This document shows, in pieces, positions 30,115 through 39,630 of a DNA stretch of 55,138 bases (positions are counted from its first letter, which is position 1; each line of letters begins with the position of its first letter). A program made the position numbers and the translations under genes. The notes under the pieces are model-generated. The model had not been told where the DNA came from, searched no databases, and saw nothing but the letters and a program-made list of their open reading frames with translations. The stretch comes from JAWKSY01 sp041402125 (GTDB lineage: Bacteria; Planctomycetota; GCA-002687715; DRQF01), in NCBI GenBank assembly GCA_041402125.1, contig JAWKSY010000024.1, forward strand, positions 1 through 55,138, given 5' to 3'.

Positions 30115-30747
30115 TCAGGCCGGCTCGTCTTCGGCGTGCGCGATGCGCCAGAGGTAGAGGGAGGCGACGCTGCGCCAGGGGCGCCAGCGCTCGGCCACCC
30201 GGCCGCATTCGGCCGGCGTGAGCGCGCCGCGTCCCTCCAGTCGTTCGATGCCGCGGCGGAGGGCGAGATCGCCTTCGGCGAAGACGTCGGGGCGGGCGAG
30301 GGCGAAGAGGAGGAACATCTCCGCCGTCCAGCGTCCGATCCCCTTGATCGCGACGAGCCGTTCGACGATCGCCTCGTCCTCGAGCGTGGAGAAGCGGACG
30401 CGGGCCAGCGGACCGTCGACGAAGGCCTCGGCGAGCGCGCGGAGGTAGTCTTCCTTCTGTCGCGAGACGCCCGCCGCGCGGAGCTCGTCCGATCCGAGCG
30501 CGAGCATCTCCTCCGGTGTCGGACGGTGCGGGCGCTCGAAGTGCGCGAAGCAGCGCGTGATGATGGTGGCCGCCGCCTTGTTCGAGAGCTGCTGGGCGAT
30601 GAGGGCGCGGGCGAGGGCGGTGAAGTGTGAGCCGCGCCGCCGGATCTCGACGGGACCGAGGTGTCGGATCCAGGCGCCGAGCGCGGGATCCCGGCGCGCG
30701 AGATCGCGTCGCGCCCGGGTGAGCGCCGCCGCGTCGAGGCGGCTCAA
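30115..30747 (-). CDS. AlkA-type DNA-3-methyladenine glycosylase
   Basis: A 210-residue HhH-GPD protein. The helix-hairpin-helix VAIKGIGRWTAEMFLLFAL is followed by FAEGDLALRRG, whose Asp is the catalytic residue of the AlkA superfamily. The FTALARALIAQQLSNKAA segment is the typical first helix pair. It removes alkylated bases to start base excision repair. It starts at TTG 30747, overlapping the photolyase stop (TTGA), so the two repair genes form one transcription unit. It lacks the N-terminal TBP-like domain of E. coli AlkA, as in many bacterial forms. Confidence 0.88.
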   Translation of the reverse strand: MSRLDAAALTRARRDLARRDPALGAWIRHLGPVEIRRRGSHFTALARALIAQQLSNKAAATIITRCFAHFERPHRPTPEEMLALGSDELRAAGVSRQKEDYLRALAEAFVDGPLARVRFSTLEDEAIVERLVAIKGIGRWTAEMFLLFALARPDVFAEGDLALRRGIERLEGRGALTPAECGRVAERWRPWRSVASLYLWRIAHAEDEPA

Positions 30748-32259
30748 CGCCCGCTCCAGCGCTCGAGGTAGCGCTTCAGGTGCACCTTGCGTCGCGTGTT
30801 GTCGGAGGACATGTAGCGGATCTTTCCGAAGATCGGGCGCTCCGGTCCCCAGGCGCGGTCGAAGCGGCCGAGGACCCAGAAGATGCCCGAGTAGGAGTTC
30901 GGGTCGCGACCGTCGAGCGCGTAGCGGTCGTTGAGCGCGATCATGACCTCCGCCGCGTCCCGCGGGGAGGCGGTCCACTCGAGGATCTTCTTCCCCCAGA
31001 GCATCCTCAGGTAGTTGTGGATCCGCCCCTCCTCTCGGAGCTGGCGCTGCGCCGCGTTCCAGATCTCGTCGTGGGTGCGCGCGGCCGCGAACTCCTCGAG
31101 CGAGTAGACGACGTCGCGCTCGTCTCCGGCGTGGTCCTCCAGCGTCGCTCGCGCCCAGTCCGGGAGCGCGTCGTACTCGGCGTGGTCCGGGCGTCGCGCG
31201 CAGAACTGGTAGCCCAGTTCGCGCCAGGTGATGACCTGATCGAGGAAGCCCTCCGCGGCGGGGGAGAGGCCCCACCACCCCTCCCGCGAGCCCGTGGCTC
31301 GGTCGGGGAGGCGGGAGGCGTCGAAGCCCTCGCGCTCGAGGATCCGGGCGACGATCTCGTGACTCGACACGTGTCCGAAGTGGAGGTGCGGCGACAGTCC
31401 GCTTCCGCGGTCGTCGTCGGGGTGGTTCCGCTCCTCGTAGTGATCGAGGTCCTCGGCGAGGAAGGTCTCGAGTCGTCGACGGGCCGCGACGGATCCGCCC
31501 TCGATCGGGGCGGGCGCGACCGCGTGGTCGATCGGCAGGGACGCGAGACCGTCCGACGCGAGGAGCGCCGCGAGATCCGCGGCGGGCCAGCGTTCGAGCG
31601 CGTCCGGCACGAAGGCGCGTTTCGCCCGGAGGGCGTCCAGGGGTTCCGCATCCGGGCGCCGCCCGAGATGCTCGGGGAGGCGCTTCTGCAAGTAGCGTCG
31701 GAAGTCCACCGCCCGCGCGAAGACGCGATTCGTGTCCGCGAGGGGCAGCCAGCCGTTCCCGTCCACGGCCTCGAGCCGCCCCGAGACCCGTTCGGCCGCG
31801 GCGTCGAGCATCCGCGGGAGGAAGAAGCAGGGGAAGTCGTCGGTGACGACGGCGGCCGCTTCCTCGGACAGCGCGGCGACGAGTCCTCGTCCGGCGCCGG
31901 CTTCGGGTTCGACCCATGGGTGGTAATGGACCCCGGCGCGGTCGAAGGCCGTGCGATTGTCGCGCATCCCTTCGATCACGAAGCGGTGGAAGCGGTCGCT
32001 CGCCCAGCGGTAGCCGCAACGCAGCGGCTCGAGCACCAGGAGCGGCTTCCCGAGCTCGTTGGCCAGCGTCACCGCGCGTTCGAGCGCGAAATTGTGCTGC
32101 GACCGACGGAAGGCGGTCATCCAGTAGAAGGACGAAACGCCCGTCCGGGGCGGGCTTTACGTCCACGATCGGGCGGACGCGGGGCGAGTCGGTCTTCAGG
32201 GCAAGATCGTCACTCCGGCTTCGCAGGGGGCGGCGCGCCCGCGGGAGAGCGTCGGACAA
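30744..32259 (-). CDS. Class II deoxyribodipyrimidine photolyase (one frameshift near N-terminus)
   Basis: From 32120 to the stop the protein is intact. SQHNFALERAVTLANELGKP opens the Rossmann domain. The FAD domain is of the class II type, with EGRIHNYLRMLWGKKILEW, LNDRYALDGRDPNSYSGIFW and MSSDNTRRKVHLKRYL. The N-terminal family segment RVRPIVDVKPAPDGRFV lies upstream in another frame and joins at YWM after a single slip near 32130. The TTG start at 32259 is uncertain. The enzyme repairs UV-induced cyclobutane dimers with blue light. With the nearby CarH-like regulator and lipid operon it makes a typical light-response set. Confidence 0.9.
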
Positions 32260-32472
32260 CTCCTAGTGGGAAGCCCGCCGGGGAGGGGTTGGCGACGTTC
32301 GTGGCGTTTACATTCAGCACACGAAAAGCCCCCGGTGACCGTGACAGACTCCCCGCGGTCTCCGTGGCGGCGCTTTCGGCGCTCCGGAGCGGGTTTCCGC
32401 GCGTCGGGCGCGGGTTCGCCCGCGATCGCGACGGGAGCGACGGAGGAGGGGCTTCGAGGAAAAGGTGGCGAC

Positions 32473-32490
32473 CTTCACCTTCCTTTTACC
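32473..32490 (+). promoter_or_regulatory. Possible Pho box upstream of pstS
   Basis: CTTCACC (32473-32479) and TTTTACC (32484-32490) are two 7-mers exactly 11 bp apart, the spacing of PhoB/PhoP direct-repeat boxes such as GTTCACC-type units. A weak third unit (GCCCACG) starts at 32495. The rest of the 306-bp gap (32260-32565), shared with the divergent photolyase, shows no other clear element. A PhoB-type regulator is not encoded in the window. Confidence 0.4.
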
Positions 32491-32565
32491 TCGCGCCCAC
32501 GGTCCTTGAACCTCGGCCTCCTAACTTGCCGACAGCCGAGAACACTCGTTCAGGAGTCGAAAGAC

Positions 32566-33529
32566 ATGAAGAAGACCGTGCTCAGCCTCGCGATCGCGAT
32601 GCTCCTCCCCCTGGCCGCGACCGCGCAGGTCGACGTCGACAAGGACCTTCCCAGCTACCGCCCGACCTCGGGCGTCTCGGGCAACGTGAAGAGCGTCGGC
32701 TCGGACACGATGAACAACCTGATGACGCTGTGGGCCGAGACCTTCAAGAAGCACTACCCGGCCGTCCGCGTCGAGATCGAGGGCAAGGGCTCCTCGACGG
32801 CGCCGCCCGCCCTCATCGCGGGCACCTCGAACTTCGGCCCGATGAGCCGCGATCTCAAGGACAAGGAGATCGACGCCTTCAAGGAGAAGTTCGGCTACCC
32901 GCCGGTGCAGCTCGCGACCGCGATCGACATGCTCGCGGTCTTCGTCCACAAGGACAACCCGATCGCGAAGACCGGCCTCTCGCTCGAGCAGCTCGACGCG
33001 ATCTTCTCGAAGTCGCGCAAGGGCGGCCACGCGAAGGACATCACCACCTGGGGCGACCTCGGTCTCACCGGTGAGTGGGCGAGCAAGCCGATCAGCCTCT
33101 ACGGCCGCAACTCGGCCTCCGGCACCTACGGCTTCTTCAAGGAGAAGGCGCTCTTCAAGGGCGACTACAAGGACTCCGTCAAGGAGCAGCCGGGATCCTC
33201 GTCGGTCGTCCAGGGCGTCGCCTCGGACAAGTACGGCATCGGCTACAGCGGCATCGGCTACAAGACCGCCGACGTCGCCGTCGTCCCGCTCGCCAAGAAG
33301 GCCGGCGGCGACTTCGTCGAGGCCACCCCGGACCACGCCCGCGAGTACCCGCTGTCCCGCTTCCTCTGGCTGACGGTGAACTACAAGCCGAAGAGCGACC
33401 TCGAGCCGCTCCGCGCCGAGTTCCTGAAGCTCATCTACAGCAAGGACGGGCGAAGTCGTCGTGAAGGACGGCTACATCCCGCTCCCGGCCAAGATCGCAC
33501 GCCAGCCGCGAGCTGGCCAAGTCAGATGA
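32566..33529 (+). CDS. pstS: Phosphate ABC transporter substrate-binding protein PstS (frameshift near C-terminus)
   Basis: The signal peptide MKKTVLSLAIAMLLPLAATAQ precedes a periplasmic binding protein with the phosphate-loop pattern SVGSDTMNNL, SRDLKDKEIDAF, NSASGTYGFF and GSSSVVQGV. It binds inorganic phosphate and delivers it to PstCA. Near 33448 the frame slips: SKDG should continue E-V-V-V-K-D-G-Y-I-P-L, which is in the next frame and ends at TGA 33527-33529. Without the correction the frame runs to 33564 with a nonsense tail. The start ATG 32566 has AGGAG 9 bp upstream. It is the first gene of pstSCAB-phoU. Confidence 0.92.
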
Positions 33530-33580
33530 CCCTCGACCAGCCGAAGGGCGCGATGCGCCGCTGAAGCTCGAGTCCCGGTC

Positions 33581-33610
33581 GCGGCGCTCCTTCTTTCGAG
33601 GGGGCGCCGC
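33581..33610 (+). terminator. Hairpin between pstS and pstC (attenuator-like)
   Basis: GCGGCGC (33581-33587) pairs with GCGCCGC (33604-33610). The pairing extends inward by TCC with GGG to a 10-bp stem with a 10-nt loop. Such intercistronic hairpins often leave more pstS than pstC message; that effect is inferred. Confidence 0.45.
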
Positions 33611-33707
33611 GTCCTCGTAACCCGAGCGTCGTCGCGGACGACGCGGATCCCCCGCGGTGGGGGATCGGATCGTCTCCGTTCCTCGGCCGCATGACGCGAG
33701 AAGCCAG

Positions 33708-36293
33708 GTGACCGAAGCCCAGTCCGAATCGGCCTTCACGGGACGACGCCGCGAGCGCAAGACCCGCGCGAGCGTGAAGTGGGGCGATCGGCTGGCGCGT
33801 TCGCTGATCACCCTGGGCGGCATCGGGACGATCGTCGCGGTCCTCGGCGTCTGCGTCTTCCTGGTCTGGGTGGCGCTTCCCTTGTTCCACTCCGCCGAGG
33901 TGAAGGACGAGCGACGGATCGTGCCCCGGACCTCGGAAGCCGCGGTCGTCGCCACGAAGACCGACGACTCCCGCGTCGCCGCCTGGAAGCTCCTCTCCGA
34001 CGGCAGCGTCGAGACCCTGCGCTTCGACACGCGCGAGAAGATCGAGACCCTGCCCGGCCCCGAAGGCGCCGAGGTGACCGCCATCGCGGTCGACGCGGCC
34101 GCGACGGAGATCGCCTTCGGCGACGCGTCGGGGAGCGTCCGCACCGGCGTCCTCGAGTTCGCCGACGACTATCTGAACCTCGACGAGGCCGCGGAGGAAC
34201 TCCAGGGCCTCGAGGAGGGCGAGGTCGCGGTCTGGGACCGCGCCTGCATCTCCCGCATCCCCGGCGACCTCCTCCGGATCGACCGCGTCCACTTCGAGCT
34301 CGAGCCCGCCTTCGTGGCCGCGGCCGGAGATCCGGTGGTCGCCTTGGATCGCATCGGCGGGAGCGACACGGTAGTCGTGACGCTCCACCGGAGCGGCGCG
34401 CTCCGCCTCCACGCGCTCCGGCGCGAGACGGACATGTTCAGCGACGAGGTGACGATCACGGCCGACAGCCGCGATCTCGTCGTCCCGTCCGGCGCGACCC
34501 TCCGATCGGTCCACTTCAACGACCTCGGCGATCAGCTCTTCGCGCTGCGCGAGGACGGTGAGCTGCTCCGCTACTCGCTCCAGGACTCCACGACGGTCGA
34601 GCCCGTCGAACGCGTGAACGTGGTGCCCGAGGGGCAGCGTCTCACCGCCGCCGCCTTCCTGCTCGGTCGCCGCAGCCTCGCCGTCGGTACCGACGGGGGA
34701 GCGCTCTCGATCTGGTTCGGGATGAAGCCGGAGGGCGCGAAGACGGCGGACGGGATCGTCACGCGTCGCGTCCATCGCCTCGCCGAATCGGGTCCGGCGA
34801 TCGTCTGCCTCAACGGCGTCAAGCGCTCCCGCATCCTGCTCGCCGGCGACGAGACCGGTCACGTCCGCGTGTTCTACGCCACGACCGGAGAGGAGCTGCT
34901 GTCGGTGACGCTCGACGGCGACCGCACGCCCCGAGTCCTCTCGCTCTCGCCGCGCGAGGACTCGCTCATCGCCGGCGCGGACGACGCGACGATGGTGTGG
35001 GACGTCGATCTCGGTCACCCCGCCGCGACGATGGCCTCGATGTTCGCCAAGGTCCACTACGAGGACTACGACGAGCCCGAGCACGTCTGGCAGTCCTCGG
35101 CCTCTACCGACGACACCGAGCCCAAGTTCGGCTTCATGCCGCTCGTGTTCGGCACGCTCAAGGCGACCTTCTACTCGCTCCTCTTCGGCGTCCCGATCGC
35201 GCTCCTCGCCGCGGTCTTCGGCACGGAGTTCCTCTCCAAGCGGACGAAGAACCGGATCAAGCCCGCGATCGAGATGATGGCGAGCCTTCCGAGCGTGGTG
35301 CTCGGCTTCCTCGGCGGTCTCGTCTTCGCGCCGATCGTCGAAACGATCGTGCCCGCGGTGATGAGCCTCCTCGTCACCCTCCCGGTCTGCTTGGCCCTCG
35401 GCGCCTTCCTGTGGCAGATCGTGCCGCGGCGGCGCTCGGTGCGACTCGAGCCCTGGCGCCCGGTCGGAATGGCCCTCGCGCTCGCGATCGGCGGCGCCCT
35501 CGCCTTCGCGGTCGGTCCCGTCGTCGAGAAGCTCCTCTTCGCCGGTGACGTCAAGCAGTGGCTGACGGGACAGGTCGGCAGCGCGGTCGGCGGCTGGGTC
35601 TTCCTGACCCTGCCGATCTGCGCGCTCGCGGTCGCGGTCCTCGGCGGCCGGTTGACGCACCCCTGGCTGGTGCGCCGGACGGCCACCTGGACCCGACGCC
35701 GCTTCGCCACCGTCGAGCTCCTGCGATTCCTCGTCCTCACGGTCGTGGTGATCGGGACGGCGCTCCTCCTCGCCTGGCTGATCTCGCTGCTCGGATTCGA
35801 CGCGCGCGGCACCTTCATCGACACCTACGTCCAGCGCAACGCGCTCGTCGTCGGCTTCGTGATGGGTTTCGCCGTGATCCCGATCATCTACACCATCGCC
35901 GACGACGCGCTCTCGGCCGTGCCCGCCCACCTCCGCGCCGCCTCGCTCGGCGCCGGCGCGACGGCCTGGCAGACGGCGACCCGCGTCATCATCCCGACCG
36001 CGGCGAGCGGCCTCTTCTCCGCCGTGATGATCGGACTCGGCCGCGCGGTCGGAGAGACGATGATCGTCCTGATGGCGGCCGGCAACACGCCGATCATGGA
36101 CATGAACATCTTCAACGGCTTCAAGACGCTCGCCGCCAACATCGCGGTGGAGCTGCCCGAGGCCCCCGTGGGCGGCACGCACTACCGCACGCTCTACTTC
36201 GCGGCCCTGGTGCTCTTCGCCCTGACCTTCGTCATCAACGCGCTCGCCGAATCCGTCCGCCAGCGCTTCCGCAAGAGGGCCTACCAGCTATGA
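33708..36293 (+). CDS. pstC: Phosphate permease PstC with large N-terminal WD40-like domain
   Basis: About 861 residues, against roughly 300 for E. coli PstC. A first membrane helix (GTIVAVLGVCVFLVWVALPLF) is followed by about 400 soluble residues with repeated WD/beta-propeller-like blades. Examples are VTAIAVDAAATEIAFGDASG, VHFNDLGDQLFALREDGE, LAVGTDGGALSIWFG and ILLAGDETGHVRVFYATTGE. The permease part starts near FGFMPLVFGTLKATFYSLLFG and includes extra helices. The coupling loop is LRAASLGAGATAWQTATRVI. The start is uncertain: GTG 33708 avoids a longer unsupported leader from 33657. It overlaps pstA by 4 bp. Vibrio and Alteromonas have similarly enlarged PstC. Confidence 0.9.
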   Translation: MTEAQSESAFTGRRRERKTRASVKWGDRLARSLITLGGIGTIVAVLGVCVFLVWVALPLFHSAEVKDERRIVPRTSEAAVVATKTDDSRVAAWKLLSDGSVETLRFDTREKIETLPGPEGAEVTAIAVDAAATEIAFGDASGSVRTGVLEFADDYLNLDEAAEELQGLEEGEVAVWDRACISRIPGDLLRIDRVHFELEPAFVAAAGDPVVALDRIGGSDTVVVTLHRSGALRLHALRRETDMFSDEVTITADSRDLVVPSGATLRSVHFNDLGDQLFALREDGELLRYSLQDSTTVEPVERVNVVPEGQRLTAAAFLLGRRSLAVGTDGGALSIWFGMKPEGAKTADGIVTRRVHRLAESGPAIVCLNGVKRSRILLAGDETGHVRVFYATTGEELLSVTLDGDRTPRVLSLSPREDSLIAGADDATMVWDVDLGHPAATMASMFAKVHYEDYDEPEHVWQSSASTDDTEPKFGFMPLVFGTLKATFYSLLFGVPIALLAAVFGTEFLSKRTKNRIKPAIEMMASLPSVVLGFLGGLVFAPIVETIVPAVMSLLVTLPVCLALGAFLWQIVPRRRSVRLEPWRPVGMALALAIGGALAFAVGPVVEKLLFAGDVKQWLTGQVGSAVGGWVFLTLPICALAVAVLGGRLTHPWLVRRTATWTRRRFATVELLRFLVLTVVVIGTALLLAWLISLLGFDARGTFIDTYVQRNALVVGFVMGFAVIPIIYTIADDALSAVPAHLRAASLGAGATAWQTATRVIIPTAASGLFSAVMIGLGRAVGETMIVLMAAGNTPIMDMNIFNGFKTLAANIAVELPEAPVGGTHYRTLYFAALVLFALTFVINALAESVRQRFRKRAYQL

Positions 36294-38026
36294 GCGGTTC
36301 GATCGAGACCGCCCCGGCGGCGCCTCCGGCGCGGCGCGGACGCCACCGCCCGGCCGGAGTCGCCGTCATCGCGCGCGGCGAGCCCTACGTCTGGCTGATG
36401 GGCGGCGCGATGGTGATCGGCGTCGCGATGATCGTCGGCCTGCTCGGGCTCGTCCTCTTCCAGGGCCTCGACACCTTCTGGCCGAAGGAGATGGTCCGGG
36501 TCGAGCGACGGGACGGCAGCGCCTTCCTCGGCGAGCCGTGGAAGGAAGAGAGCTACCGGCTCTCGCCGTCCGACTGGGCGGCCCTCGATCCCGCGGCGCA
36601 TGCCGCGGTGGGGGAGGATCACGAGGCCGAGCGCGTCCAGCTCCGGACGGGCAACTACAAGGACTCCGGCACCCACTTCGACTGGGTCAGCCGTCACGAC
36701 ATCGTGAAGGAGTCGCGTCCCGAGTGGGCGCTCATCCTCGAGACGCTGGAGCAGGGACGCCTCTACGGCACCCCGAAGGCCTTCCTCGTCGACGGCGAGG
36801 CGGCCGCCACCGATCCGGCCGAGATCTGGAAGCGCTTCGAGGACGAACATCCCGCCTCGCGCGAGCGCTGGCGGAAGGCCCAGGTCATCCGCGAGGACGA
36901 CATCGGCGAGCTCAACCACGTCCGGAACGAGGCGCGTCTCGAGGTCCGGCGCGCCGAACTCGATCACGGCCGCGGGTCGGCGGAGTGGAAGGCGGCGAAG
37001 AAGCGCCACGAGGAGGTCGTGGCCGAGGTCATCGCGAAGACGGACGAGTTCGCGAAGGAGATCGGGAAGTTCGACCGGGAGAACGACCGCTTCGAGCTCC
37101 TGCTCGAGACGGCCTCCGGCTCCGAGATCCGGGCGCACGTCTACGGCGTCGTCCGCGCCTATCCCGCCAACCAGATCGGCTTCGGCGACAAGGTGGGCAT
37201 CTACCTGTCGCGCTGGGGCGAGTTCCTCAGCGACGATCCCCGCGAGGCCAACGCGCAGGGCGGCGTCTACCCCGCGATCTTCGGCACCGTCCTCATGACC
37301 CTCATCATGAGCCTCGCCGTCGTGCCCTTCGGCGTCCTCGCCGCGCTCTACCTGCGGGAGTACGCCAAGGCCGGTCCGATCGTCAGCGCGGTCCGCATCG
37401 CGGTCAACAACCTCGCCGGCGTGCCGAGCATCGTCTTCGGTGTCTTCGGCCTGGGCTTCTTCTGCTACATCGTCGGCCACCGGATCGACCTCTGGTTCTT
37501 CGAGGAGTACCTCCCCGATCCCCAGTTCGGCACCGGCGGTCTGATGTGGGCCTCCCTGACCCTGGCGCTGCTCACCCTTCCCGTCGTCATCGTGACGACG
37601 GAGGAGGCCCTCGCGGCCGTCCCGAGCTCGATGCGCGAGGGTTCCTACGCCTGCGGGGCGTCGAAGTGGCAGACGATCCGGCGGATCGTGCTGCCCCGGG
37701 CCTTGCCGGGCATCATGACGGGAGCGATCCTGGCGATGGCCCGCGGGGCCGGCGAGGTCGCCCCCCTGATGCTGGTGGGCGCGGTGAAGCTGGCTCCCGA
37801 GCTGCCGCTGGACGGGCACGCGCCCTTCCTGCACCCGGAGCGGAGCTTCATGCACCTCGGCTTCCACATCTTCGATCTGGGTTTCCAGAGCCAGGACAGC
37901 GAGGGCGCGAAGCCGATGGTCTTCACCACGACCCTCCTCCTCATCGCCATCGTCGCCTTCCTCAACGTGGCGGCGATCTGGATGCGCGGACGCCTGAACC
38001 GCAAGTTCCAGGGCAACCAGTTCTGA
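36290..38026 (+). CDS. pstA: Phosphate permease PstA with large inserted soluble domain
   Basis: A 578-residue permease. One helix (YVWLMGGAMVIGVAMIVGLLG) is followed by some 240 soluble residues. They include a charged, probably coiled-coil part (AKKRHEEVVAEVIAKTDEF and neighbours). The rest of the protein is the standard PstA transmembrane domain, from GGVYPAIFGTVLMTLIMSLAV on, with the coupling loop MREGSYACGASKWQTIRRIV. The ATG overlaps the pstC stop. The insert pairs naturally with the enlarged PstC, and the two may meet outside the membrane. Both genes are free of frameshifts. Confidence 0.92.
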   Translation: MSGSIETAPAAPPARRGRHRPAGVAVIARGEPYVWLMGGAMVIGVAMIVGLLGLVLFQGLDTFWPKEMVRVERRDGSAFLGEPWKEESYRLSPSDWAALDPAAHAAVGEDHEAERVQLRTGNYKDSGTHFDWVSRHDIVKESRPEWALILETLEQGRLYGTPKAFLVDGEAAATDPAEIWKRFEDEHPASRERWRKAQVIREDDIGELNHVRNEARLEVRRAELDHGRGSAEWKAAKKRHEEVVAEVIAKTDEFAKEIGKFDRENDRFELLLETASGSEIRAHVYGVVRAYPANQIGFGDKVGIYLSRWGEFLSDDPREANAQGGVYPAIFGTVLMTLIMSLAVVPFGVLAALYLREYAKAGPIVSAVRIAVNNLAGVPSIVFGVFGLGFFCYIVGHRIDLWFFEEYLPDPQFGTGGLMWASLTLALLTLPVVIVTTEEALAAVPSSMREGSYACGASKWQTIRRIVLPRALPGIMTGAILAMARGAGEVAPLMLVGAVKLAPELPLDGHAPFLHPERSFMHLGFHIFDLGFQSQDSEGAKPMVFTTTLLLIAIVAFLNVAAIWMRGRLNRKFQGNQF

Positions 38027-38047
38027 CCCGACAGGGATGACGCGACG

Positions 38048-38944
38048 ATGAACACCGACAACAAGCCCGCGCGCGCGGTCATCATGCCGAGCCCGGTCAC
38101 CGGCGAGCCGCTGGACGGCGAGGGGCGCCTCGAGCGCATCGCCCGCGGCGAGATCGTGCCCTCGACGGTCCACGACTCGGTCCGCAAGAAGGAAGCGACG
38201 CTCGAGATCCAGGACTTCAACCTCTGGTACGGCGAGGCCCGCGCGCTCTACGACATCTCGATGATCGTCCCCAAGGGGCAGGTCACCTCGCTGATCGGGC
38301 CCTCGGGCTGCGGCAAGTCCACGCTGCTGCGCTCGGTCAACCGCATGAACGACCTCATCGACTCCGTGCGGACGATGGGCGACATGCGGCTCGAGGGGAG
38401 CTCGATCTACGACCCGAACGTCGACGTGATCGAGCTGCGCAAGCGGATGGGCATGGTCTTCCAGAAGCCCAACCCCTTCCCGATGAGCATCTACGAGAAC
38501 ATCGCCTACCCGCTCCGCATCGACGGCGAGCGCAACAAGAAGGTCCTCGACGAGGTCGTCGAGAAGAGCCTCCGCGGCGCCGCCCTCTGGGACGAGGTCA
38601 AGGATCGTCTCGACCAGAGCGCGCTCGGCATGTCGGGCGGGCAGCAGCAGCGCCTGTGCATCGCCCGCGCCATCGCGGCCGAGCCCGAGGTGCTCCTCAT
38701 GGACGAGCCCTGCTCGGCGCTCGACCCGATCGCGACCGGCAAGATCGAGGCGCTGATCGAGCAGCTCCGCGGGGAGTACACGATCCTCATCGTGACGCAC
38801 AACATGCAGCAGGCGGCGCGCGCGAGCGACTACACCGCCTTCATGTATCTCGGCCAGCTCGTCGAGTTCGGGCCGACGGATCGGATCTTCCAGCGCCCGA
38901 TGCTGGAGGAGACCGAGAGCTACATCACCGGCCGCTTCGGCTGA
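38048..38944 (+). CDS. pstB: Phosphate ABC transporter ATPase PstB
   Basis: A 298-residue ATPase. Walker A is GPSGCGKST, the Q-loop region is MVFQKPNPFPMSIYENIAY, the ABC signature is MSGGQQQR, Walker B is VLLMDEPCSALDP, and the H-loop is VTHNMQQA. The N-terminal 45 residues are an extra leader. It powers phosphate import by PstCA. It starts 21 bp after pstA. Confidence 0.97.
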   Translation: MNTDNKPARAVIMPSPVTGEPLDGEGRLERIARGEIVPSTVHDSVRKKEATLEIQDFNLWYGEARALYDISMIVPKGQVTSLIGPSGCGKSTLLRSVNRMNDLIDSVRTMGDMRLEGSSIYDPNVDVIELRKRMGMVFQKPNPFPMSIYENIAYPLRIDGERNKKVLDEVVEKSLRGAALWDEVKDRLDQSALGMSGGQQQRLCIARAIAAEPEVLLMDEPCSALDPIATGKIEALIEQLRGEYTILIVTHNMQQAARASDYTAFMYLGQLVEFGPTDRIFQRPMLEETESYITGRFG

Positions 38945-38967
38945 TCGCCGAGAGCAAGGGAGGCGCG

Positions 38968-39627
38968 ATGCCGACTCGCCTGGAGAAGAAGGTCCAGAAG
39001 CTGAAGGCCCACGTCATCAATCTCGGCGACAAGGTCGAGAAGCGGGTCGAGGACGCCATCCGCGCGGTCCTCGAGCGCGACCCGGTCCTGGGCCGGGAGG
39101 TGGCGGAGTCCGACCGGGAGATCGATCTCTTCGAGATCGAGGTGGAGGAGGACTGCCTCGCCTGCCTGGCGCTCGACCAGCCGGTGGCGATGGACCTCCG
39201 CTTCGTCGTCGCGGTGCTCAAGATCAACAACGATCTCGAGCGCATCGCCGACCTCGCGGTGAACATCGCCGAGCAGGCCGAGGCGCTGCACCGCCTCGGC
39301 GCCTCGGGCTCGGTGCCCTTCGACATGGCCGAGGAGGCCCAGCTCGTCCGCGGGATGATGAAGGACAGCGTGGACGCGCTCGTCGGGATCGACGCCCCCG
39401 CGGCGCGCCGCATCCTGACCGTCGACGATCAGATCGACGCGATCCACATGGGCGCCTACGACTCCGTCCGCGAGGCGATCGAGCAGGATCCCTCCCGGAC
39501 CGCCGAGCTGCTGCGCTACCTGTCGATCTCGCGCAGCCTCGAGCGCATCGCCGACCACGTGACGAACATCGCCGAGGACATCATCTACACCGTCAGCGGC
39601 GAGATCTTCCGCCACAACCGGCCCTAG
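38968..39627 (+). CDS. phoU: Phosphate-signalling protein PhoU
   Basis: A 219-residue helical protein with the two PhoU repeats, each with the conserved E-R-I-A-D motif (NNDLERIADLAVNIAEQ and SRSLERIADHVTNIAED). PhoU links the Pst transporter to PhoR/PhoB-type signalling and represses uptake when phosphate is ample. It is the last gene of the pst operon, 23 bp after pstB, and ends against the convergent pirin gene. Confidence 0.95.
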   Translation: MPTRLEKKVQKLKAHVINLGDKVEKRVEDAIRAVLERDPVLGREVAESDREIDLFEIEVEEDCLACLALDQPVAMDLRFVVAVLKINNDLERIADLAVNIAEQAEALHRLGASGSVPFDMAEEAQLVRGMMKDSVDALVGIDAPAARRILTVDDQIDAIHMGAYDSVREAIEQDPSRTAELLRYLSISRSLERIADHVTNIAEDIIYTVSGEIFRHNRP

Positions 39628-39630
39628 GCC

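Noticed and set aside
33522..38800. Two very long minus-strand frames (886 and 839 codons) opposite pstC, pstA and pstB
   Set aside because: They are shadows of well-conserved plus-strand genes, with charged low-complexity translations and no motifs.
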